Shown: one piece after another, positions 57,972 to 64,000 of the stretch | Layout of the letters: each line of letters begins with the position of its first letter | Position numbering within the stretch: position 1 is the stretch's first letter | Origin: Pseudomonas sp. JQ170C | GTDB taxonomy: Bacteria > Pseudomonadota > Gammaproteobacteria > Pseudomonadales > Pseudomonadaceae | Assembly (NCBI RefSeq): GCF_035581345.1 | Contig: NZ_CP141608.1 | Coordinates: forward strand, 1 to 64,000 | Length of the DNA stretch: 64,000 bases | Reading direction: 5' to 3' | Notes under the pieces: generated by a model | Seen by the model: the letters and a program-made list of their open reading frames with translations, nothing else | Told to the model about the DNA's origin: nothing | The model's database searches: none | Position numbers and translations under genes: made by a program

Positions 57972-58712
57972 GTGAAGCCATTTCGCCCGGGCTGGGTGCC
58001 GACCCTGGTGGTGCTGATGCTGCTGCCCGGCCTGATCGCCTTGGGCTGCTGGCAATTGGGGCGCGCCGAGCAAAAACGCGCCCTGCTCGCCAGCTATGCC
58101 GAGCGCCAGGCCAGTGAGCCGCTGGGCGTAGCACAGCTGTCGCAGTTACCAGACCCGGCGTATCGCCGGGTGCATTTGTTTGGCCATTTCGATCCCCAAC
58201 ATAGCTTGCTGCTCGATAACCGCATGCGTGAGGGCAAGGTCGGCGTCGAGCTGCTGCAACCTTTTCTCGATCAGGCCAGTGGCCTGTGGCTGCTGGTCAA
58301 CCGCGGCTGGCTGCCCTGGCCGGATCGGCGCAATCCCGTGCAGTTCAATACGCCAGAGCAGACACTGAGCCTGGACGCCTGGGTGTATGTGGCGCCCGGC
58401 GCCACCTTTCAACTGCACGCCGACCCTGAAGGCGGCACCTGGCCGCGGTTGCTGACAGCCATCGACGCCGGGCACCTCTGGTCGCAGTTGTCTCGCGAAG
58501 GTTTTGTCCATGAACTGCGCCTGGAACCGGGCCCGGCCAGCTACCGGCTGGACTGGCCGGTAGTCGCCATGGGCCCGGAAAAACACCTGGGCTACGCCGT
58601 GCAGTGGTTTGCCCTGGCGCTGGCACTGGTGCTGCTTTACCTCTACTTCGGCTGGCATAAAAACAAGGAGAAACAGCATGGGAGTCGTCACGAGTCCACT
58701 CAACATGTCTGA
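57972..58712 (+). CDS. SURF1-family cytochrome oxidase assembly protein
   Basis: SURF1 helps insert heme a into subunit I. The 246 residues have membrane segments at both ends (about 9-25 and 212-230), with family sequences CWQLGRAEQKRALL, LVNRGWLPWP and DWPVVAMGPEKHLGYAVQWF. The start is GTG; the last 35 bp overlap the next gene, whose Shine-Dalgarno lies within this coding sequence. Confidence 0.92.
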   Translation: MKPFRPGWVPTLVVLMLLPGLIALGCWQLGRAEQKRALLASYAERQASEPLGVAQLSQLPDPAYRRVHLFGHFDPQHSLLLDNRMREGKVGVELLQPFLDQASGLWLLVNRGWLPWPDRRNPVQFNTPEQTLSLDAWVYVAPGATFQLHADPEGGTWPRLLTAIDAGHLWSQLSREGFVHELRLEPGPASYRLDWPVVAMGPEKHLGYAVQWFALALALVLLYLYFGWHKNKEKQHGSRHESTQHV

Positions 58713-59271
58713 AGGCAAGACGCCGTCAGGGCGCGCCCGCGGGCGCCTGCAACTGGTGCTGATCCTGCTGGTGGTGATCGGCCCGATGCTGCTGGCGACC
58801 GGCATGTACAAGTTCCAGTTCTGGGTGCCGGACAGTCGCAGCTACCACGGGGAGATGATCGGCAACGGCCAGAACCGCGCCGACTTGGGTGTGAGCGCCG
58901 ACGAGCAGCGCTGGCAGTTGCTGGTCAGTGCGCCCAAAGACTGCGGCCTGGACTGCCAGCAACTGGTGTACCTGGCGCGGCAGATCCAGATCGGACTGGG
59001 CCGTGATGCCAGCCGTGCCAGCCACGCCCTGGCCACTGCGCAACCGGTGAATGCCGACTATCAAGCCCGCCTTGAGCGTGAATACCCGCAGTTGCAGCGT
59101 TATCCGCTGGACCTGGGCAAATACGACGCGGCGAGCCAGGGCAAGCAGGATGCCCAACTGTGGATCGTCGATCCCCACGGCAACCTGGTGCTGCGCTACG
59201 ACGCCAGGGTCAAGGGCAAGGACTTGCTCAATGACCTGCGCCATCTGCTGAAACTGTCCAATATCGGGTAG
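58678..59271 (+). CDS. Membrane-anchored thioredoxin-like protein with CGLDC motif (Sco-like)
   Basis: This 197-residue protein has one N-terminal membrane segment (about 23-43) and a periplasmic domain. Cys89 and Cys93 (SAPKDCGLDC) form a CX3C pair like the copper motif of Sco proteins, and LWIVDPHGNLVLRYD near residues 161-175 recalls the Sco strand that precedes the conserved histidine. It lies between SURF1 and heme A synthase, so a role in oxidase assembly or copper and thiol handling is probable. AAGGAG supports the start at 58678. Confidence 0.75.
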   Translation: MGVVTSPLNMSEGKTPSGRARGRLQLVLILLVVIGPMLLATGMYKFQFWVPDSRSYHGEMIGNGQNRADLGVSADEQRWQLLVSAPKDCGLDCQQLVYLARQIQIGLGRDASRASHALATAQPVNADYQARLEREYPQLQRYPLDLGKYDAASQGKQDAQLWIVDPHGNLVLRYDARVKGKDLLNDLRHLLKLSNIG

Positions 59272-59280
59272 GACTTCACC

Positions 59281-60363
59281 ATGGCCAGACCTGGATTTCG
59301 CCTCGCTGTGTTCGCCACCTTGCTGGCACTGGTGGTCGTCCTGCTCGGTGCCTACACCCGCCTCACCCATGCCGGCCTGGGTTGCCCCGACTGGCCCGGG
59401 TGCTACGGCTTTATCAGCGTACCCAAGACCGAGGCGCAGCTTGCCCATGCCGAGTTGCACTTCCCGGACACGCCGGTGGAAGCCCACAAGGGTCGTAACG
59501 AGATGGTCCACCGCTACTTCGCCGGCACCCTGGCGCTGGTGATTACCCTGCTCGCCTGGCAAGCCTGGCGTCGCCATGGGCGAGACGGCCAACCTTATCG
59601 CCTGCCCCTGATGCTGCTTGGCGTGGTGTTCACCCAGGCGGCCTTCGGCATGTGGACGGTGACGCTCAAGCTGTGGCCGCAGGTGGTCACTGCACATCTG
59701 TTAGGGGGCTTTGCCACCTTGAGCCTGCTGTTCTTGTTGAGCGTGCGCCTGTCGCGGGCATTTCCGCCCTTGCCCCGGCTGCCCTTGAGTGTACGGCGCA
59801 TTGCGGCCCTGGCCTTGCTGGTGGTGATCGGGCAGATCGCCCTGGGCGGTTGGGTGAGCGCCAACTACGCGGCCGTGGCCTGTATCGACCTGCCCACCTG
59901 CCATGGCCAGTGGTGGCCCGAGGCCGATTTCGCCAACGGATTCCATCTGACCCAGCACATCGGCCCCAACTACCTGGGCGGGCAACTGGACAGCGATGCA
60001 CGCACCGCCATTCATATCAGCCATCGCCTGGGTGCGCTGATGGTCACCGGTGTGCTGTTGCTGCTGAGCTGGAAACTGCACCGCCACGGCCTGAGCAAAT
60101 TGGCGCGGCTGGTGCTGCTGGCGCTGGCCGTGCAGATCGGCCTGGGCATCAGCAATGTGCTGTTCCACCTGCCGCTGGCGGTCGCCGTGGCCCATAACGC
60201 CGGGGGCGCCATGCTGTTGCTGTGCATGGTGCTGGTCAATTACCGCATTCGCGTGGTGGCCAGGGCCAAGGCGCGACGGGTCAGCCAGGGCTGGCGCCTG
60301 ACACCGCTCAGCACGGGCGGTGCAGGTCATTATCTGGGAGATAACGCATGGCGACGCTTCTGA
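59281..60363 (+). CDS. ctaA: Heme A synthase
   Basis: CtaA (Cox15) oxidises heme o to heme a in the membrane. The 360 residues hold eight membrane segments in two four-helix halves, with heme-binding histidines in RNEMVHRYFAG, TAHLLGGFATL, HISHRLGALMV and VAHNAGGAML. YTRLTHAGLGCPDWPGCYGF near the N-terminus is diagnostic. It overlaps ctaB by 16 bp. Confidence 0.95.
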   Translation: MARPGFRLAVFATLLALVVVLLGAYTRLTHAGLGCPDWPGCYGFISVPKTEAQLAHAELHFPDTPVEAHKGRNEMVHRYFAGTLALVITLLAWQAWRRHGRDGQPYRLPLMLLGVVFTQAAFGMWTVTLKLWPQVVTAHLLGGFATLSLLFLLSVRLSRAFPPLPRLPLSVRRIAALALLVVIGQIALGGWVSANYAAVACIDLPTCHGQWWPEADFANGFHLTQHIGPNYLGGQLDSDARTAIHISHRLGALMVTGVLLLLSWKLHRHGLSKLARLVLLALAVQIGLGISNVLFHLPLAVAVAHNAGGAMLLLCMVLVNYRIRVVARAKARRVSQGWRLTPLSTGGAGHYLGDNAWRRF

Positions 60364-61247
60364 GTGAGCGCAGGCTGCAGGCGGGCTGGCGCGACTACCT
60401 GGAGCTGACCAAGCCCAAGGTGGTGGTACTGATGTTGATCACCTCGCTGGTGGGCATGTTCCTCGCCACCCGCGCCGGCGTGCCGTGGACGGTATTGCTG
60501 TTCGGCAACCTGGGCATCGCCTGCTGCGCGGGCGCGGCGGCGGCGGTCAATCATGTGGTCGACCGGCGCATTGATGCATTGATGGCCCGCACCCATAAAA
60601 GGCCCCTGGCCGAAGGGCGGGTAGCGCCCGCTGCGGCGTTGATCTTTGCCTTGTTGCTGGCGCTGTCGGGCATGGCCTTGTTGCTGGTGTTCACCAACGC
60701 CCTCACCGCCTGGCTGACGCTGGCCTCGTTGTTGGGTTATGCGGTGATCTACACCGGCTTTCTAAAACGTGCCACGCCCCAGAACATCGTCATTGGCGGT
60801 CTGGCCGGTGCGGCGCCGCCACTGTTGGGCTGGGTGGCGATCAGCGGGCACATCAGTGCCGAGCCATTGCTGCTGGTGCTGATCATCTTTGCCTGGACAC
60901 CGCCGCACTTCTGGGCCCTGGCCATCCACCGTAAGGAAGAGTACGCCAAGGCGGATATCCCGATGCTGCCGGTGACCCATGGCGAGCACTACACCAAGGT
61001 GCATATCCTGCTGTACACCCTGGTGCTGCTGGCGGTCAGCCTGCTGCCCTTCGTCATTCACATGAGCGGGTTGCTGTACCTGGCCTGCGCCGTGGTGCTG
61101 GGCGCGCGCTTCCTGCAATGGGCCTGGGTGTTGTACCGTGGCAGTCGGCCGCACGCGGCGATCAAGACCTTCAAGTACTCTATCTGGTACCTGTTCCTGT
61201 TGTTCATCGCGCTGCTTGTAGACCACTACCTACTGTTGAACCTATGA
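60348..61247 (+). CDS. ctaB: Protoheme IX farnesyltransferase (heme O synthase)
   Basis: CtaB (CyoE) adds a farnesyl group to heme b to make heme o, the substrate of CtaA. The 299 residues have about nine membrane segments, and the prenyltransferase motif NHVVDRRIDALMARTHKRPL lies near residues 66-85, with the second motif YTGFLKRATPQNIVIGG. GGGAGATAACGC precedes the start inside ctaA. A second paralogue normally accompanies the bo3 oxidase elsewhere. Confidence 0.95.
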   Translation: MATLLSERRLQAGWRDYLELTKPKVVVLMLITSLVGMFLATRAGVPWTVLLFGNLGIACCAGAAAAVNHVVDRRIDALMARTHKRPLAEGRVAPAAALIFALLLALSGMALLLVFTNALTAWLTLASLLGYAVIYTGFLKRATPQNIVIGGLAGAAPPLLGWVAISGHISAEPLLLVLIIFAWTPPHFWALAIHRKEEYAKADIPMLPVTHGEHYTKVHILLYTLVLLAVSLLPFVIHMSGLLYLACAVVLGARFLQWAWVLYRGSRPHAAIKTFKYSIWYLFLLFIALLVDHYLLLNL

Positions 61248-61876
61248 CTCGAACCCAGAAAACCGTCTTCATCCTCGTTGCCCTGGTCGCCGTGATCCTC
61301 GGGCTTACCGTCAACAAGGTGCTCAATGGCCGCAGCGAGGGCAACCCTACCGAACTGATCGACGCGGGCATCATTCTGCTGCCGCAAAGCCGCACCGTGC
61401 CGAGCCTGGAAATGACCGACGAGAAAGGTCAGGCCGTGGCGGTGGATGAGCTCAAGGACAAGTGGTCGCTGCTGTTCTTTGGCTACACCTTCTGCCCGGA
61501 CATCTGCCCGACCACCCTCGCCCAGTTGCGCCAGGTGAAAAGTGAATTGCCCAAAGAGGCTGCCGATCGGTTGCAGGTCATTCTGGTCAGCGTTGACCCC
61601 AACCGCGACACACCGGCGCAGTTGCAGCAGTACCTGGGCTATTTCGACAAGGATTTCCGTGGGCTGACCGGCTCACTGGAGAACATTCAGAAGTTGGCCA
61701 ACGCGGTGAGCATCCCGTTCATTCCGGCCGATACCAGCAAGCCGAACTATACGGTTGACCACAGTGGCAACCTGGCGGTCATCGGACCGGACGGCAAGCA
61801 GCGCGGGTTCATTCGTGCGCCCTTCAACAACCAGAAGCTGGTTGCTCAGTTGCCAGGGTTGGTGAAGCGGGACTAA
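61244..61876 (+). CDS. Sco-family copper chaperone for the CuA site
   Basis: Sco proteins deliver copper and reduce thiols for CuA in subunit II. The 210 residues have a membrane anchor (about 7-24) and a thioredoxin fold with the copper ligands Cys84 and Cys88 in FCPDICP and His173 in VDHSGNLAVI. The start ATG overlaps the ctaB stop as ATGA. It closes the cox operon; a REP begins 4 bp after its stop. Confidence 0.94.
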   Translation: MTRTQKTVFILVALVAVILGLTVNKVLNGRSEGNPTELIDAGIILLPQSRTVPSLEMTDEKGQAVAVDELKDKWSLLFFGYTFCPDICPTTLAQLRQVKSELPKEAADRLQVILVSVDPNRDTPAQLQQYLGYFDKDFRGLTGSLENIQKLANAVSIPFIPADTSKPNYTVDHSGNLAVIGPDGKQRGFIRAPFNNQKLVAQLPGLVKRD

Positions 61877-61880
61877 AAGC

Positions 61881-61931
61881 ATCGCGGGGCAAGCCCGCTC
61901 CTACGCGGTAGGAGCGGGCTTGCCCCGCGAT
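61881..61931. repeat. REP pair between sco and metQ
   Basis: Perfect arms ATCGCGGGGCAAGCCCGCTC around CTACGCGGTAG. It separates the convergent oxidase and methionine-transport operons, ending 10 bp from the metQ stop. Confidence 0.93.
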
Positions 61932-61941
61932 CGGTTCGGGA

Positions 61942-62712
61942 TCAGAACGCCGGCTTGACCGCGCCTTTGTACTTCTCTTCGATGAACTTCTTCACTTCCG
62001 GGGTGTGCAGGGCTGCGACCAGCTTCTTCACTGCCTCGGCATCCTTGTTGTCTTCCCGGGTTACCAGAATGTTCACGTAAGGCGAGTCGCTGCCTTCGAT
62101 GACCAGTGCGTCCTTCTCAGGGCTCAGCTTGGCTTCCAGCGCGTAGTTGGTGTTGATCAGCGCCAGGTCGACCTGGGTCAGCACACGCGGGATGGTCGCC
62201 GCTTCCAGTTCACGGAACTTGAGGTTCTTGCTGTTCTCGGTGATGTCTTTGACGGTGGACAGAATGTTGGTGTTGTCCTTGAGCTTGATCACACCGGACT
62301 TGTCCAGCAGCAGCAGGGCACGGCCGCCGTTGGTGGCATCGTTGGGAATGACCACGGTGGCGGTCGACGGCAGCTCGTCGAGCTTCTTGTACTTGCTGGA
62401 GTAGGCGCCCAGAGGCTCCAGATGCACGCCGGCAACGCTGACCAGGTGGGTACCCTTGGCCTTGTTGAACTCATCCAGGTACGGCTGGTGCTGGAAGAAG
62501 TTGGCGTCCAGGCGCTTTTCGGCAACCTGTACGTTCGGCTGGATGTAGTCGGTGAACACTTTCACCTTCAGGTCCACGCCTTCTTTGGCCAGGGCTGGTT
62601 TGACGAACTCGAGGATCTCGGCGTGCGGCACCGGGGTGGCGGCCACGGTCAGGGTCTCGGCCTGGGCCGAGAAGGCCGCGACGGCGGCAACAACAGCAAG
62701 CAGCTTTTTCAT
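61942..62712 (-). CDS. metQ: D-methionine ABC transporter substrate-binding protein
   Basis: MetQ binds methionine in the periplasm for MetNI. It has 256 residues with signal peptide MKKLLAVVAAVAAFSAQA. There is no lipobox cysteine, so it is soluble, unlike the E. coli lipoprotein. NlpA-family sequences PHAEILEFVKPALAKEGVDL, NFFQHQPYLDEFN and NDATNGGRALLLL are present. GGAGTG precedes the ATG at 62712. It is last in metN-metI-metQ. Confidence 0.93.
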   Translation of the reverse strand: MKKLLAVVAAVAAFSAQAETLTVAATPVPHAEILEFVKPALAKEGVDLKVKVFTDYIQPNVQVAEKRLDANFFQHQPYLDEFNKAKGTHLVSVAGVHLEPLGAYSSKYKKLDELPSTATVVIPNDATNGGRALLLLDKSGVIKLKDNTNILSTVKDITENSKNLKFRELEAATIPRVLTQVDLALINTNYALEAKLSPEKDALVIEGSDSPYVNILVTREDNKDAEAVKKLVAALHTPEVKKFIEEKYKGAVKPAF

Positions 62713-62774
62713 CAAATCACTCCTTGTGAGGGCCGGTCCGGCCCCCGGTGCGTCGGCGTCGCCGACCCATGGGG

Positions 62775-63446
62775 TTACTTACGGGAAAAATGCACAACCA
62801 GTTTGTCGCCCACGCTCTGCAGTACTTGAACCAGGATCAGCAGCAGGACCACGGTGACAATCATGACGTCGGTCTGGAAACGTTGGTATCCAAAGCGAAT
62901 CGCCAGGTCGCCCAGGCCGCCCGCGCCCACCACACCGGCCATGGCGGTGTAGGACACCAGGGTAATGGCGGTAACGGTGATGGCCGCGAAGATACCCGGA
63001 CGGGCTTCTGGCAACAGGGCATTCATGATGATCTGGCGAGTGGTGGCGCCCATCGACTGGGTTGCCTCGATGATGCCGCGGTCGACCTCGCGCAGGGCGG
63101 TTTCCACCAGGCGGGCAAAGAACGGCGTAGCACCGACCACCAGCGGCGGGATAGCCCCGGCGACACCTAGCGAGGTGCCGGTGATCAGCACCGTGAACGG
63201 GATCATCACGATCAGCAGGATGATGAACGGCAGCGAGCGCAGGATGTTGACCACCAGCGACAGCAACGCATACACGCCCTTCTGCTCGAACAACTGGCGC
63301 GGGCCACAGAGGAACAGCAGCACGCCCAGAGGCAGGCCCAGCAGCACGGTGAAGAACAGCGAGCCGAACAGCATGATCATGGTATCGACGGTGGCCAGCC
63401 AGATTTCGGCCCAGTCGACGTTGGCAAAGAAACTCAGGAATTCCAT
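62775..63446 (-). CDS. metI: D-methionine ABC transporter permease
   Basis: This is the inner-membrane channel of the MetNIQ importer. The 223 residues have five to six membrane segments and the cytoplasmic coupling sequence EATQSMGATTRQIIMNALLPEA, which matches the EAA motif of binding-protein-dependent permeases. Its ATG overlaps the metN stop by one base (TAATG). Confidence 0.94.
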   Translation of the reverse strand: MEFLSFFANVDWAEIWLATVDTMIMLFGSLFFTVLLGLPLGVLLFLCGPRQLFEQKGVYALLSLVVNILRSLPFIILLIVMIPFTVLITGTSLGVAGAIPPLVVGATPFFARLVETALREVDRGIIEATQSMGATTRQIIMNALLPEARPGIFAAITVTAITLVSYTAMAGVVGAGGLGDLAIRFGYQRFQTDVMIVTVVLLLILVQVLQSVGDKLVVHFSRK

Positions 63447-64000
63447 TAACGCAGTACCTCCATATGAACATCAGCCGCTGTGAAGCGGGCGAATGCCGCT
63501 TCCATGTCGCCGCCGGTGACGGCCAGGGTCAGCTGCCCATAAGGGGTATCTTTGATGCGGTCGATGCGGCCTGCGAGGATGCTGTAGTCCACACCGGTTT
63601 CCCGGGCCACGGTGCCCAGCAGCGGCGCGTAGGTAGCGTCGCCCTGGAAGGTCAGGCGGATGATCCGGCCTGGCACGTGGGCGAAGTCGTCGCGCTGTTC
63701 GGCTTCGTCGACCTGCTCGTCTTCCTGGACGAAACGCTTGGTGGTCGGGTGCTGCGGGTGCAGGAACACATCGGCGACCGGGCCCTGCTCGACGATCTTC
63801 CCGGCGTCCATGACCGCCACGCAGTCGCAGACCCGGCGGATCACGTCCATTTCATGGGTGATCAGCACGATGGTCAGTTTCAGCTCGCGGTTGATCTCGG
63901 CCAGCAATTGCAGCACCGAGGCCGTGGTTTGCGGGTCGAGCGCACTGGTGGCCTCGTCGCACAGCAGGATCTTCGGCTTGGTAGCCAGGGCGCGGGCGAT
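63446..64000 (-). CDS. metN: D-methionine ABC transporter ATPase (5' end outside the window)
   Basis: The frame is open to the window edge, giving 184 C-terminal residues. Walker [15 protein letters not shown] lies at the beginning of the visible part, followed by the H-loop ITHEMDVI. The C-terminal part (about the last 90 residues) is the ACT-like domain that senses methionine in MetN. Walker A and the signature motif are beyond the edge. Confidence 0.94.
   Translation of the reverse strand: MARALATKPKILLCDEATSALDPQTTASVLQLLAEINRELKLTIVLITHEMDVIRRVCDCVAVMDAGKIVEQGPVADVFLHPQHPTTKRFVQEDEQVDEAEQRDDFAHVPGRIIRLTFQGDATYAPLLGTVARETGVDYSILAGRIDRIKDTPYGQLTLAVTGGDMEAAFARFTAADVHMEVLR

Overview
The window is bacterial chromosome from the origin-proximal side of a Pseudomonas, most likely the P. 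putida group. The support is the gene order (dnaA-dnaN-recF-gyrB, then plsC-gmhB-glyS-glyQ-tag, trkA-rsmB-fmt-def, dprA-tsaC-qor-hemF-aroE, trpBA/trpI, prlC, a caa3 oxidase operon and metNIQ), the high G+C coding style, and seven P. putida-type REP palindromes built on a CGCGGGGCAAGCCCGCTC arm. The window opens inside dnaA, so oriC lies just outside its left edge. I see no rRNA, tRNA, CRISPR array, insertion sequence or prophage.

Region by region. 1-5.9 kb: replication genes dnaA (partial), dnaN, recF and gyrB, with two ParB-type parS palindromes inside recF. 5.9-10.5 kb: a sulfide/persulfide detoxification module with a FisR-type sigma-54 activator, a persulfide dioxygenase, a type II sulfide:quinone oxidoreductase and a TauE/SafE exporter. 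10.5-14.9 kb: a LysR regulator, a GMC oxidoreductase and an MFS symporter, substrate unknown. 15-30.5 kb: core housekeeping genes for phospholipid and LPS synthesis, glycyl-tRNA synthetase, potassium uptake, translation initiation, tRNA modification, heme and shikimate. 30.5-35.7 kb: a choline-sulfate operon (betC, choline-type binding protein, SulP transporter) with a divergent LysR regulator. 35.7-45.5 kb: tryptophan synthase with TrpI and many small stress or envelope genes, including tandem paralogues. 45.5-53 kb: two unrelated carbonic anhydrases, oligopeptidase A, an SOS-type radical SAM gene and a second SulP transporter. 53.4-61.9 kb: the caa3 cytochrome oxidase operon with CtaG, SURF1, Sco and heme A/O synthesis. 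61.9-64 kb: metQ, metI and partial metN.

The most unusual signal is not a gene. The perfect DnaA box TTATCCACA (either strand) occurs 18 times. One copy is in dnaA and 17 lie between 13.1 and 34.7 kb; I found none in the last 29 kb. Chance predicts fewer than one in the window. Six lie within 2.4 kb over the choline-sulfate operon. This looks like a dispersed DnaA-binding (titration or regulatory) zone. Other points are a highly structured fisR-pdo control region with helically phased ACTGCCA repeats, a LexA box enclosed in a 9-bp inverted repeat at the radical SAM gene, REP elements found only at convergent gene ends, and two genes whose last codons and stop come from a REP. Starts were chosen by reading Shine-Dalgarno sequences and family N-termini; no database search was run.
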